From the NCBI GenBank assembly GCA_902579105.1, contig CACHFM010000002.1, positions 62,001-126,000 of the forward strand: 64,000 nucleotides of DNA, in the 5' to 3' direction. The position numbers and the translations under genes were made by a program. Shown here piece after piece: positions 46,743 to 55,771 of the stretch (its first letter is position 1; each line of letters opens with the position of its first letter). Source of the DNA: an uncultured Pelagibacteraceae bacterium (GTDB lineage: Bacteria > Pseudomonadota > Alphaproteobacteria > Pelagibacterales > Pelagibacteraceae). Under the pieces are notes generated by a model. The model did no database searches, was not told the origin of the DNA, and saw only the letters and a list, made by a program, of their open reading frames with translations.

Positions 46743-48149
46743 TTAACTACTATAATACATGTCAAACTCAACTGGGTGAGGAGCATGTTCAAACTTGTGA
46801 ATTTCTTCAAATTTAAGAGCAATGTAAGCATCAATTTGATCATCTGTAAATACACCACCTTGAGTTAAGAAGCTTCTATCTTTATCTAAAGATTCCATTG
46901 CCTCTCTTAAAGATCCACATACTGTAGGAATACGTTCAACCTCTTTTGCTGGCAATTCATACAAATCTTTGTCAAAAGATTTTCCTGGATTAATTTTCTT
47001 TTTTATTCCATCAAGTCCTGCCATTAACATTGCTGCAAAAGTTAGATAAGGATTTCCAGCTGCATCAGGAAATCTAATTTCACATCTTGCACCTTTTTTA
47101 CTTAATGTAATCGGTATACGACATGATGCAGATCTGTTTCTAGCTGAATAAGCTAGAAGAACAGGTGCCTCAAAACCTGGGATTAATCTTTTATAACTAT
47201 TTGTTGTTGAATTGGCAAAAGCATTAATTGCTTTAGCGTGTTTTAGAATTCCACCAATATAATGAAGTGCAGTCTTAGAAAGTCCAGCATAAGCGTTACC
47301 AGAAAAAACTGGAGTATTACCTTTCCAAATCGATTGATGAATGTGCATACCAGAACCATTGTCGCCTGCAACAGGTTTTGGCATAAAAGTTGCGGTTTTT
47401 CCAAACGAGTGTGTAACCATTTGAACAACGTACTTATACAATTGAACGTTATCAGCTTGATCAACAAGAGTTCCGAAATACATTCCTAATTCATGTTGGC
47501 TTGGAGCTACTTCATGATGATGTTTTTCAACCTTAATTCCAACTTCTTTTAAATTTTTAAGATACTCGCTTCTCATATCTTGTTCGCTGTCAACTGGAGG
47601 TACAGGGAAATATCCACCTTTTACTGGAGGTCTATGACCCATATTTCCATTATCATATTCTTTACCCGAATTGTATGGACCTTCTTTACTATCAATTACA
47701 AATCCACATTCGTTCATATCATTTTTAATTCTAACATCATCGAATACAAAAAATTCTGGCTCAGGACCAAAAAATGCCTTGTCACCAATGCCCGATGTTT
47801 TTAAATATTTTTCAGCTTTTTTTGCAATTCCTCTTGGATCCCTTTCGTAAGGACTTTTCTTAACTGCATCAAGAATATCACAAAACAAAACAACTGTATT
47901 ATGAGATGTAAAAGGATCCATAAACATTCTAGCAGTATCAGGTTTTAATATCATGTCAGATTCATTAATAGCTTTCCAGCCAGCAATAGAAGATCCGTCA
48001 AAAAATACTCCGTTCTCCAACATATCTTTATCTACGACACCAGAGTCCATAGTTAAATGTTGCAACTTACCTCTTGGGTCTGTAAATCTTAAATCTACAA
48101 ATTCTGCTTCTTTAGTTTTTATAAATTTTAAAACATTTGCTGCGGTCAT
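46743..48149 (-). CDS. glnA: Glutamine synthetase type I
   Basis: 468 aa. Assimilates ammonium into glutamine. Motifs: DGSSIAGWKAINESDM, the ATP/glutamate-site PVAGDNGSGMHIHQSIW, and the C-terminal KDLYELP whose Tyr is the adenylylation site of type I-beta enzymes, suggesting regulation by GlnE. A good Shine-Dalgarno AGGAG lies at 48159-48155. No glnB gene is next to it, which differs from many alphaproteobacteria where glnB precedes glnA. Confidence 0.97.
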   Translation of the reverse strand: MTAANVLKFIKTKEAEFVDLRFTDPRGKLQHLTMDSGVVDKDMLENGVFFDGSSIAGWKAINESDMILKPDTARMFMDPFTSHNTVVLFCDILDAVKKSPYERDPRGIAKKAEKYLKTSGIGDKAFFGPEPEFFVFDDVRIKNDMNECGFVIDSKEGPYNSGKEYDNGNMGHRPPVKGGYFPVPPVDSEQDMRSEYLKNLKEVGIKVEKHHHEVAPSQHELGMYFGTLVDQADNVQLYKYVVQMVTHSFGKTATFMPKPVAGDNGSGMHIHQSIWKGNTPVFSGNAYAGLSKTALHYIGGILKHAKAINAFANSTTNSYKRLIPGFEAPVLLAYSARNRSASCRIPITLSKKGARCEIRFPDAAGNPYLTFAAMLMAGLDGIKKKINPGKSFDKDLYELPAKEVERIPTVCGSLREAMESLDKDRSFLTQGGVFTDDQIDAYIALKFEEIHKFEHAPHPVEFDMYYSS

Positions 48150-48227
48150 TTTGTCTCCTATATAATTTTGTGAGTGATAATTAACAAAATAATTAAAATA
48201 AATATTGCTTATTTAATTAATAACACC

Positions 48228-48263
48228 TATGCAATTTTCACATAAGTGGTGTATTTATGCAAT
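48228..48263. repeat. Direct repeats of TATGCAAT in the glnA/ybaK intergenic region
   Basis: TATGCAAT occurs at 48228-48235 and 48256-48263, 28 bp apart, inside the 131-base divergent spacer. Between them lie ACACC and GGTGT-like halves (48224-48228; 48248-48252). Could be regulator binding sites for glnA; no sigma-54 GG-N10-GC element is visible. Low-confidence regulatory interpretation. Confidence 0.35.
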
Positions 48264-48280
48264 AATATTTAACATAATTT

Positions 48281-48763
48281 ATGAATTCAATTTTAAACAA
48301 AGAGCCTGTTAAAAGAGCAGAAAAAGCGCTCAAAGAATTTGATGATAATCTCTATATTGAGTGTTTAGAAAAAACTGCAAGAACAGCAAACGATGCTGCC
48401 ACAGCTTTAAGTTGTAAGGTCGGCGCTATAGTCAAGAGTTTGTTATTTAGAACACAAAGTACCTTTTTTTTATGTTTAGTGTCAGGTGACAAAAAATGTT
48501 CTCTAAATAAACTCAAGAAAATTTTAGGTGAAAAAGATATTTCAATGGCAAATGCAGATCAAGTTAAGGAAATTACTGGCTATACAATTGGTGGAGTTTC
48601 ACCTATAGGACATATAAATAAAATTAATATTTTAATAGATAAAAATTTAGATAGATTTGATAAAATTTTTGCAGCCGCAGGTCATCCTAATTGTATTTTT
48701 AAAATTAATTTTGAACAATTAGTAAAACTAACTAACGGCAAGATTGAAGAAATAACTGAATGA
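48281..48763 (+). CDS. YbaK/ProXp-type aminoacyl-tRNA deacylase
   Basis: 160 aa YbaK/EbsC-family domain. Shows AATALSCKVGAIVKSLLFR and GYTIGGVSPIGH with the conserved Gly-Gly-x-Ser-Pro and Lys residues. These proteins hydrolyse mischarged tRNA, often Cys-tRNA(Pro) or Ala-tRNA(Pro); exact specificity unknown. Overlaps the EamA gene by 4 bases; divergent from glnA. Confidence 0.9.
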   Translation: MNSILNKEPVKRAEKALKEFDDNLYIECLEKTARTANDAATALSCKVGAIVKSLLFRTQSTFFLCLVSGDKKCSLNKLKKILGEKDISMANADQVKEITGYTIGGVSPIGHINKINILIDKNLDRFDKIFAAAGHPNCIFKINFEQLVKLTNGKIEEITE

Positions 48764-49653
48764 GACAACCAAAATTAATTGATTATATATTATTAACTTT
48801 ATTAGCATTAATTTGGGCTTCAGCTTTTTTTAATATTAAAATAGCAACTTATTCTTTTGGACCAGTCACAATTGCTTTCTTAAGAGTTTTGTTTGGAGCA
48901 ATTCCAATTCTTCTTCTTTGTTATTTTAAAAATATAAAGATAGAAGCCTTTTCAAAAGATTGGCATTGGTTTGCAATGATAGGATTTATTAATTTAGTAT
49001 TACCATTTTTTTTAATAGCTTATGGAGTTAAGTCAGTTCAAAGTAATTTAGCTGCAATATTAATGGCTACCACACCATTGAGTGCAACAGTACTAAGTCA
49101 TTTTTATACTAAAAATGAAAAATTTAATTTAATAAAAACATTTGGAGTTTTAATTGGATTTTTTGGAGTAATTTTTTTATTTTCAGATAATCTTTTGATT
49201 AATAAAAGTAATTTTGTTTCAGCTTTATTAATTTTATTAGGTTCAACATGTTATGTAATTGGAGGATTATTAACTTTAAAAATTAGTAAGAAAAAAAACG
49301 AAAATGTAACAGGATCAATATTGATTTGGGCAACTTTAATTTTAATACCACTTGTAAGTTTTACAGAGCAACCTTGGCAAGTAATTCCAAGAACCGATTC
49401 ATTAATTTCAGTTATCTATTTAGGAGTTGTTCCTACTGGTTTAGCCTGGTTGTTAAGATTTAGAATTTTAAAAAATAATGGTTTAATATTTCAAGCTCAA
49501 GTAGCTTATTTGATTCCAATTTTTGGTGTTATTTTGGGATATATATTTTTAAAAGAGTTAATTACTATTAAAGTTTTGATTTCTTTAATAGCTGTTTCTG
49601 TAGGCATTTATTTTGTTGGAAAAGCAGATAGTAGAAAATTAACTAATTTTTAA
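48760..49653 (+). CDS. EamA/DMT-family transporter
   Basis: 297 aa with about ten hydrophobic segments in two EamA repeats: the first opens with LLTLLALIWASAFFNIKIA, the second with ALLILLGSTCYVIGGLL. Likely a metabolite exporter or uptake permease; the substrate cannot be inferred. Coupled to the YbaK gene. Its end overlaps the convergent tauE-like gene by 15 bases. Confidence 0.9.
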   Translation: MRQPKLIDYILLTLLALIWASAFFNIKIATYSFGPVTIAFLRVLFGAIPILLLCYFKNIKIEAFSKDWHWFAMIGFINLVLPFFLIAYGVKSVQSNLAAILMATTPLSATVLSHFYTKNEKFNLIKTFGVLIGFFGVIFLFSDNLLINKSNFVSALLILLGSTCYVIGGLLTLKISKKKNENVTGSILIWATLILIPLVSFTEQPWQVIPRTDSLISVIYLGVVPTGLAWLLRFRILKNNGLIFQAQVAYLIPIFGVILGYIFLKELITIKVLISLIAVSVGIYFVGKADSRKLTNF

Positions 49654-50382
49654 ACCCATTCTTATTGCAACAAAAAGTACAAGTAATGCAGTAATTACAA
49701 CAAGTGTTCTGTTAGAAAATATTTTTAAATTTAAAAAGTTTCCGATTTGACCACCAATTAAAACAATTAAAAATAGAGGCCAATATTCTGATAATTTATC
49801 AATTACATTTCCTTTAGTTAATTGACCCATTACTCCTGCTAAAGAGTTTGTAAGAATAAATAACGACGCAGTTGTGGCAATTTTTTTTGGATCGGCTGCC
49901 CTTAATAGAAAAAGAATTGGACTTAAAAATATTCCTCCTCCAATACCTACTATTCCAGATACCAAACCCAGAATTGATCCAATTATAAAAGAAATATAAT
50001 TTGGTAATTTTTTATATTTATTATTATTTTGACTAAATAATTTATTTTGAAATAATAAAAGTAAACCTGCAATCGTAAGTACAAAAAAGAGAATGAATTC
50101 AAATAATTCTTTTTCAATAGAGATTGAACCACCTATAAATGCAAAAGGAATCGATCCTATAAGAAAAGGAATTAAAAGTTTTAATGAAAAGTTACCTGCT
50201 TTTACATAATTTATTGAATTTCCAGAAACTACTAAAATATTACAAAAGAGTGCAATTAGTGGAAAAATGTAATATGGAACTTCCCAAATCAACAAAAGAG
50301 CAAGATAAGTAGATCCTCCACCAAAGCCAACACTTGAATATAAAATTGCTGTTACAAAGAATAAAGTTAATAATATAATCAT
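49639..50382 (-). CDS. TauE/SafE-family sulfite/anion exporter
   Basis: 247 aa with seven to eight membrane segments. The sequence has VGFGGGSTYLALLLIW near the N-terminus and LVSGIVGIGGGIFLSPILFLL in the middle, the two glycine-rich repeats of this family. Members export sulfite, sulfoacetate or other organosulfur anions. Nothing adjacent defines the substrate. Divergent from moaB with only 14 bases between start codons. Confidence 0.9.
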   Translation of the reverse strand: MIILLTLFFVTAILYSSVGFGGGSTYLALLLIWEVPYYIFPLIALFCNILVVSGNSINYVKAGNFSLKLLIPFLIGSIPFAFIGGSISIEKELFEFILFFVLTIAGLLLLFQNKLFSQNNNKYKKLPNYISFIIGSILGLVSGIVGIGGGIFLSPILFLLRAADPKKIATTASLFILTNSLAGVMGQLTKGNVIDKLSEYWPLFLIVLIGGQIGNFLNLKIFSNRTLVVITALLVLFVAIRMGLKIS

Positions 50383-50396
50383 ATTAAAGAAAATTT

Positions 50397-50897
50397 ATGC
50401 AAGTTAACATAGCTTTATTAACTGTAACAGATACTAGGACTTTTGATAATGATAAATCAGGAGCCATACTCGTTAGTAAAATTAAAGAAGCTAATCATCA
50501 TTTGGTTGATAGAAAGATATGCAAAGACGATAAAAAAGATATTGTTATAATTTTAAAAGAATGGATTAATCAAAAAAATATTGATGTTATTATTACTACA
50601 GGAGGTACAGGCTTAACAGGTCGTGATATTACTCCTGAAGCACTTGAGGAAATTGCAGATAAACATATTCCTGGATTTGGAGAAATTTTTAGAAATATTA
50701 GTTTAAAAACTGTTGGCACTTCTTCAATTCAATCTAGAGCTTGTGCCGTGCTATCTGGTGGAAAATATATTTTTGCATTACCTGGTTCTTCTGGTGGTGT
50801 AACTGATGCTTGGGAGGGTATTTTAAAACATCAATTAGACATTAAACATAAACCTTGCAACTTCGTAGAGCTATTCCCACGATTGAAAGAAAAGTAA
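50397..50897 (+). CDS. moaB: Molybdopterin adenylyltransferase-family protein MoaB
   Basis: 166 aa MoaB/Mog fold. TVTDTRTFDNDKSG at the N-terminus, the GTTGGTG-type TTGGTGLTGRDITPEAL, then LPGSSGGVTDAW. Activates molybdopterin by adenylylation before molybdenum insertion. Located beside but on the opposite strand to the moaA-moaC-moaD-moaE block; its stop abuts the DUF1244 stop exactly, with no gap. Confidence 0.92.
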   Translation: MQVNIALLTVTDTRTFDNDKSGAILVSKIKEANHHLVDRKICKDDKKDIVIILKEWINQKNIDVIITTGGTGLTGRDITPEALEEIADKHIPGFGEIFRNISLKTVGTSSIQSRACAVLSGGKYIFALPGSSGGVTDAWEGILKHQLDIKHKPCNFVELFPRLKEK

Positions 50898-51143
50898 TTA
50901 TTTCTGATATTTTTCTTTCCATTCAGAGTAAGGCATTCCATAAATGTGCTTTCTAGCATCAGGATCAGAAATAGTAATTCCTTTTTTCTCCGCTTCTTCT
51001 CGGTACCATCTAGACAAACAATTTCTACAAAAACCTGCAAGATTCATTAGATCAATATTTTGAACATCTTTTCTTTCATCTAGATGCTTTACCAATCTTT
51101 CAAGAGTTGCTGATTGTATTTCTTTTTTTGTTTTATCATCCAT
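50898..51143 (-). CDS. DUF1244-family small protein
   Basis: 81 aa. Matches the DUF1244 family by DVQNIDLMNLAGFCRNCLSRWYREEA and YGMPYSEWKEKY. The FCRNC Cys pair could bind a metal. Function unknown. It is the last gene of the run moaA to msrQ and overlaps msrQ by 8 bases, so it is cotranscribed with it; a functional link is not established. Confidence 0.9.
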   Translation of the reverse strand: MDDKTKKEIQSATLERLVKHLDERKDVQNIDLMNLAGFCRNCLSRWYREEAEKKGITISDPDARKHIYGMPYSEWKEKYQK

Positions 51144-51720
51144 AATTGATATCTTTCTTTTTTATTCTAATTCTTAAAGCAAGCAAAACAAGTATAATTA
51201 AAGAGTAAATTAATGGTTTAAAAAAAATAGTTTTTGATAACCATATATAATGAAGAGATCCAAAAACTGCAATTACGTATATTAATTTATGTATTTTTTT
51301 CCAATTATGTTTTAATAATTTTATCATTTTTTGGGAAGATGTAGCAGCCAAAGGTATTAGTAATAACCAAGCTGAAAAGCCAATATAAATATATTTTTTT
51401 TTCAAAACATCATTTAAAATTGGGTCCCAATCAAACCTATAATCTAATCCTACATATATTAGTAAGTGTACTGTCGCATAAAAAAAAACATATAAACCCA
51501 ACATTCTTCTAAACTTTGTCCAAAAATTAAACGGAGTGAATCTTTTAAGTGGACTCATAGCCAAAGTTAAACAAATAAAGATTAAAGTCCATTCACCAAA
51601 ATGGTGCATAATTTTTTTTATAGGTTCTGGTCCTAATTCATCAAAGTATATATTTAATGAGATAGCAGCTAAAGGCCAAAGACATAAAATAAAAACTATT
51701 ACTTTAAAATATTTTATCAA
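51136..51720 (-). CDS. msrQ: MsrQ, membrane haem subunit of periplasmic methionine-sulfoxide reductase
   Basis: 194 aa, six membrane segments of the ferric reductase-like YedZ family. Haem-ligand His candidates lie in HHFGEWTLIFICL, FFYATVHLLIYVGLD and KIHKLIYVIAVFGSLHYIW. Passes electrons from the quinone pool to MsrP. Six bases downstream of msrP and within one operon. Also known as YedZ. Confidence 0.93.
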   Translation of the reverse strand: MIKYFKVIVFILCLWPLAAISLNIYFDELGPEPIKKIMHHFGEWTLIFICLTLAMSPLKRFTPFNFWTKFRRMLGLYVFFYATVHLLIYVGLDYRFDWDPILNDVLKKKYIYIGFSAWLLLIPLAATSSQKMIKLLKHNWKKIHKLIYVIAVFGSLHYIWLSKTIFFKPLIYSLIILVLLALRIRIKKKDINYG

Positions 51721-51726
51721 TTTAAT

Positions 51727-52638
51727 TTAAAAATTTTTTTTTAAATCCATTTCAGAGTAAAGATGAGCGACTTCATCACCATATCCGTTGAACATCGTTG
51801 TCGGAATTCTTTCACTTATGATACCTGATCCAATTACTCTTTCTGATGCTTGAGACCATCTAGGATGGTCAACTCTAGGGTTCACATTTGAATAAAATCC
51901 ATACTCTTTTGGAGACGCTCTCATCCAAGACGAAGTTGGCATTTTTTCTACTAATTTAATATTAACAATTACTTTTGTACTTTTAAATCCATATTTCCAA
52001 GGAACTATTAATCTTAATGGAGCTCCATTTTGATTTGGAAGTTCTTTACCATAAAGACCCGTAACTAAAGTTGTTAATGGATGCATCGCTTCATCAATTC
52101 TTAAACCTTCAATATAAGGCCATTTAAGAATAGGATAACGTTGTCCTGGCATTTGTTCAGGATCATATATAGATGTAAATTTAACAAACTTAGCTTTGCT
52201 TGTCGGCGCTGCCTTTTCTAAAAGCTTGCTTAAAGAAAATCCTAACCAAGGTATAATCATTGACCATCCTTCAACACATCTCAATTTGTAAATTCTTTCT
52301 TCAATTGGAAATATATTTTTTATTTCTTCAGCGGTTAAAGTAATTTTCTTTTTTACCTCACCATCAATAGTTATATTCCAAGGTTTTGTTTTAAAGTTTT
52401 GAGATTTTTCGACAGGATCGTTTTTTTTTGTTCCGAATTCATAATAGTTATTGTATGTGGTAATATATCTATATTCTGTAATTTTATTCTCTAAATTATC
52501 ATTTGATGCAAAAGCTGGATTAATTAAGTTTTGACCAATAAACATTGAGCCTGCTGATAAGCCTAGTTTCTTAACAAAATCTCTTCTTTTTTTGTATATT
52601 TTTTCAGGAGTTATTTCTGAATATTTAATTTTTTTCAT
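51727..52638 (-). CDS. msrP: MsrP, molybdenum-dependent methionine-sulfoxide reductase catalytic subunit
   Basis: 303 aa. Begins with a Tat export signal (KKRRDFVKKLG then a hydrophobic stretch to about residue 43, PAFA). The molybdenum-ligating Cys is in KLRCVEGWSMIIPW. Repairs oxidised methionines on periplasmic proteins. The preceding gene moaE overlaps it by 14 bases, so Mo-cofactor synthesis and the enzyme using it are transcribed together. Also known as YedY. Confidence 0.95.
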   Translation of the reverse strand: MKKIKYSEITPEKIYKKRRDFVKKLGLSAGSMFIGQNLINPAFASNDNLENKITEYRYITTYNNYYEFGTKKNDPVEKSQNFKTKPWNITIDGEVKKKITLTAEEIKNIFPIEERIYKLRCVEGWSMIIPWLGFSLSKLLEKAAPTSKAKFVKFTSIYDPEQMPGQRYPILKWPYIEGLRIDEAMHPLTTLVTGLYGKELPNQNGAPLRLIVPWKYGFKSTKVIVNIKLVEKMPTSSWMRASPKEYGFYSNVNPRVDHPRWSQASERVIGSGIISERIPTTMFNGYGDEVAHLYSEMDLKKNF

Positions 52639-53077
52639 GAATTATTGGATTCCCTTTTAACCAAGCACTTTCGTTATTATTATAATGTTCTTTTTTCCAA
52701 ATTGGTGATCTTTTTTTTATTTCTTCAATTATATATCTTGATAAAATATAAGCTTCATCACGGTGCTTACAGGCAACAGCAATGATTATACTTATTTCTC
52801 CAATATTTAAATATCCTTTTGCGTGCTCGATAAATACAGCTTTGTCTTTTATATTTAAATTATGTTCAGTCTCATTGTAGATTTCTTTAAAACTTTTAAT
52901 AACCATTTCATCATGACTGTCATAAGTAATACCAGTTACAATTTGGTTATTGTTTTGAATACGTACTGTACCAGTGAAAAAAATTGAAGCACCATATTCA
53001 GAGGAAGCTATAAAATTTTCTGCTTTAGAAATAGATAATTTATTATCTTTTGAATTAATTATTTTTGTATGAAGCAT
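52625..53077 (-). CDS. moaE: Molybdopterin synthase large subunit
   Basis: 150 aa. Together with MoaD inserts two sulfurs into cyclic pyranopterin phosphate. Contains YGASIFFTGTVR, ACKHRDEAYILSRYIIEEIKKRSPIWKKEH, including the active-site Lys. Starts at the base where moaD ends (1-base overlap) and overlaps msrP at its 3' end. Confidence 0.95.
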   Translation of the reverse strand: MLHTKIINSKDNKLSISKAENFIASSEYGASIFFTGTVRIQNNNQIVTGITYDSHDEMVIKSFKEIYNETEHNLNIKDKAVFIEHAKGYLNIGEISIIIAVACKHRDEAYILSRYIIEEIKKRSPIWKKEHYNNNESAWLKGNPIIHEKN

Positions 53078-53346
53078 TAACCTCCTCCGATAGGCGGTAT
53101 AATAGCAATCTTTTCGTTTTTTGTTATTTTATAATTGTCGCTTATGATATTATTATTTTTTGAACAAAAAGCTGATGAATTTACTATTTTTTTAAAATTT
53201 TCATTACCACTAAAATTTTTGTCTAAATAATCTAATATTTTTTTTTTAATATCTTTAATTGTTGAATTTTCATTTACTTCTAATTTTAATGAATTTTTAT
53301 CACTAAAATCTCTACTAGCACCAAATAGCTCTATTTCTATTTTCAT
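53077..53346 (-). CDS. moaD: Molybdopterin synthase sulfur carrier subunit
   Basis: 89 aa ubiquitin-fold protein that ends IAIIPPIGGG with the essential terminal Gly-Gly. The N-terminal IEIELFGASRDFSDKNSLKLEV is typical. Its thiocarboxylated C-terminus feeds MoaE. Same principle as ThiS elsewhere in the window (28.4 kb), but clearly the molybdenum version by context. Confidence 0.92.
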   Translation of the reverse strand: MKIEIELFGASRDFSDKNSLKLEVNENSTIKDIKKKILDYLDKNFSGNENFKKIVNSSAFCSKNNNIISDNYKITKNEKIAIIPPIGGG

Positions 53347-53356
53347 TTTATTTATA

Positions 53357-53902
53357 TTAAAATAAATCTTTCAAAAATTTTGGTAATCCATCTGGATTTT
53401 TCCACAAACCACTTTTGCCACCTTCTTTAATCAATAGCTTAACGTTATCAATTTTAAGATGAGGATTAACTATTTTGCTTAAATCATAAATTGTAATTAG
53501 CGCAGCATTCACTCCCATAATTGCTTCCATTTCTACACCAGTTTTTGCATAGGCAGATACAACACAAAAAACTTCAATTGAATTATCATTATCATTCATA
53601 ATAATTTTAGTCGCCGTATGATCTATTGGCAATGGATGACAAAGAGGTATTAACTCACTTGTTTTTTTTACACCTAATACAGCTGAAACCTCTGCTAAAG
53701 TGATTGGATCTCCCTTTGGCATTTTTTTGTTTTTAATTAGTTCAAAAACTTTAACGCCAACATAAATCTTTCCAGAAGCTAAGGCTCTTCTAAATGTTTC
53801 TTTTTTAGAAGAAACATCAATCATATTAAATGAGTTTTTTTTAAATATTTCTTCTGCCCAATCTTTTAATTCATCTTGTTTTACTATTTTTAATTTAGTC
53901 AA
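53357..53902 (-). CDS. moaC: Cyclic pyranopterin monophosphate synthase accessory protein MoaC
   Basis: 181 aa. Second enzyme of molybdopterin synthesis. Signatures: MIDVSSKKETFRRALASG, SELIPLCHPLPIDHT, and VEMEAIMGVNAALITIYDLSK. Starts directly after the moaA stop without spacer. The N-terminus MTKLKIVKQDELKDWAEE is slightly longer than typical. Confidence 0.96.
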   Translation of the reverse strand: MTKLKIVKQDELKDWAEEIFKKNSFNMIDVSSKKETFRRALASGKIYVGVKVFELIKNKKMPKGDPITLAEVSAVLGVKKTSELIPLCHPLPIDHTATKIIMNDNDNSIEVFCVVSAYAKTGVEMEAIMGVNAALITIYDLSKIVNPHLKIDNVKLLIKEGGKSGLWKNPDGLPKFLKDLF

Positions 53903-54895
53903 TTATCCTCCAGTTTTAGACAAATTTTTAGTGGAACCTGTTTCACCAAGTTCTAAGTAGTGTGATTCTTTTTTAAATTGCATTTGTTTTAATATAAGAT
54001 CTTTTAATTCATTAAGTTGATCATCTCTTTGCAGTAAATGCCTAACACTTATTCCAGTATTTCCAAATAAACAAAGTCTTAGATCTCCTCTAGATGTAAT
54101 TCTTAAACGATTACAAGTTTTACAAAAATCTTTTGAATAAGGTGCAATTATTCCAAATTTACCTTGATATTCAGGATTTATATAATTTAAAGAGGGACCA
54201 GCATCTTTTCCAAAAGTTTGATAAATCCATTTATTATTTCTTAAGTAGTCCTTAAATATTTCTGAAGAAATATGATATTTTTTAAAATATTCCAAGTTAT
54301 CGCCGGTTTGCATTAATTCTATATATCTAAAATCGATTTTATTTTTTTGAATAAATTTTGACCATTCATCAAAATCTTTTCTTGATGAATTGATTTTATT
54401 TAAAAGAACAGCATTGATTTTAATATTTTCAAATCCAAGGTCTTGTAAATTTTTTATTCCATTTAATATTTCTGGTAATCTATCATGGCCAGTAATATTT
54501 TTAAAATTTTCACGGTTAAGACTATCTATACTTATATTTATTCCATTTAAACCACTATCGACTATCAATTTTGCTTTTTTATCTAGATGATACCCATTTG
54601 TTGTAATTACAACTTTTTTTATTCCACTTTCAAATTTTAAAATATTAATAATTTCAAAAAAATCTTTTCTTACCGTTGGTTCTCCACCAGTAATTCGGAT
54701 TTTATTTACTCCTAATTCAGAAAAACATTTTGAAAGACGCTTAATTTCATCCAAATGAAGAAATTTTCTGTTATCACTTTTGTCAATTTGATAACCGTTT
54801 GGTAGACAATATCCACATTTAAAATTACAAACATCTGTAATTGACATTCTAATATAAGGAAATGTTCTGCCGAAACTATCTTTAAGAATATTCAT
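53903..54895 (-). CDS. moaA: GTP 3',8-cyclase MoaA
   Basis: 330 aa radical-SAM enzyme, first step of molybdopterin synthesis from GTP. N-terminal cluster motif CNFKCGYC (Cys23, Cys27, Cys30), RITGGEPTVRKD, and a second cluster FCKTCNRLRITSRGDLRLC near the C-terminus. It ends in Gly-Gly (LSKTGG), as functional MoaA requires. First gene of the leftward Moco/msr run, divergent from phyH with a 36-base gap. Confidence 0.97.
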   Translation of the reverse strand: MNILKDSFGRTFPYIRMSITDVCNFKCGYCLPNGYQIDKSDNRKFLHLDEIKRLSKCFSELGVNKIRITGGEPTVRKDFFEIINILKFESGIKKVVITTNGYHLDKKAKLIVDSGLNGINISIDSLNRENFKNITGHDRLPEILNGIKNLQDLGFENIKINAVLLNKINSSRKDFDEWSKFIQKNKIDFRYIELMQTGDNLEYFKKYHISSEIFKDYLRNNKWIYQTFGKDAGPSLNYINPEYQGKFGIIAPYSKDFCKTCNRLRITSRGDLRLCLFGNTGISVRHLLQRDDQLNELKDLILKQMQFKKESHYLELGETGSTKNLSKTGG

Positions 54896-54931
54896 ATGTT
54901 ATAATTTATATTATATTCTAAATGAAATAAC

Positions 54932-55771
54932 ATGAATAAAATTCTTTCTGAAAATGAAATTCGACAGTTTAGAGAGGAAGGTGCTGTTTTTCTTAAGAAT
55001 AAATTTAATATTAATTGGATAAACAAACTTAAAAAAGGTATTGAAAGAGATATTAATAATCCAAGTCCTAGGTTTAAATCCCATACAATAGAAAAAAATG
55101 TACCAGCATATCTTGAAGATTATTGGACTTGGCATTTAATCCCAGAATTTAAAGAATTTGTTTATAACTCTCCATATGCTCAAATAGCTTCAGAATTAAT
55201 GTCAGCTAAAAAGATTAACTTAGTTATGGATAATTGGTTTTTAAGAGAAGCAGGGTCTAAATCATCAACTCCATTTCATCACGATATTAGTTATTTTGAT
55301 ATGGAAGGCACTATGTGTGTTTTATGGTTACCATTGCAACCAACAAAAAAAAATGAGGGAGTTTCTTGGGTTAAAGGATCTCATTTATGGAATAAATTAT
55401 TTTTAAGAGTTTTGTTTAAAGATGGACACAAAGTTGAAGGTGATGAGTGTATTGTAAATGGCAAAAAGTATGAATTACCACCAGATATTTTAAGTAATAA
55501 AAATAAATATGAATTTCTGCAATGGGACTGTGATTTAGGTGATGCAGTTATATTTGATATGAGAACTCTTCATGGAACTTTAAGTGAAACTATTCCTAAA
55601 AAAACTTTAAGTCGTTACACTTTAAGAGTAGCAAAAGAAGGTGCAAAAATTAGCTACGACGGTGATTGGACTAGCTTTAATTATAGAAAAGCCATGCAAG
55701 ATGCAGGATATAAAAACGGTGATATTGTTGACGGAAAAATGTTTCCAACTCTTTATGAAGTTACTAGCTAA
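54932..55771 (+). CDS. Phytanoyl-CoA dioxygenase (PhyH)-family Fe(II)/2-oxoglutarate oxygenase
   Basis: 279 aa. The metal-binding facial triad is likely His and Asp of FHHDISYFD with the distal His in TLHGTLSET; the Arg near the end (SRYTLRVA) may bind 2-oxoglutarate. Substrate unknown; many marine PhyH proteins act on small organic molecules. Placed next to the inositol-type dehydrogenase genes, with stops overlapping the convergent iolG-like gene (CTAA). Confidence 0.88.
   Translation: MNKILSENEIRQFREEGAVFLKNKFNINWINKLKKGIERDINNPSPRFKSHTIEKNVPAYLEDYWTWHLIPEFKEFVYNSPYAQIASELMSAKKINLVMDNWFLREAGSKSSTPFHHDISYFDMEGTMCVLWLPLQPTKKNEGVSWVKGSHLWNKLFLRVLFKDGHKVEGDECIVNGKKYELPPDILSNKNKYEFLQWDCDLGDAVIFDMRTLHGTLSETIPKKTLSRYTLRVAKEGAKISYDGDWTSFNYRKAMQDAGYKNGDIVDGKMFPTLYEVTS

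Noticed and set aside
47262-48165. Several open frames antisense to glnA
   Set aside because: glnA is fully conserved across the region; these frames have Trp/Arg-rich nonsense composition.
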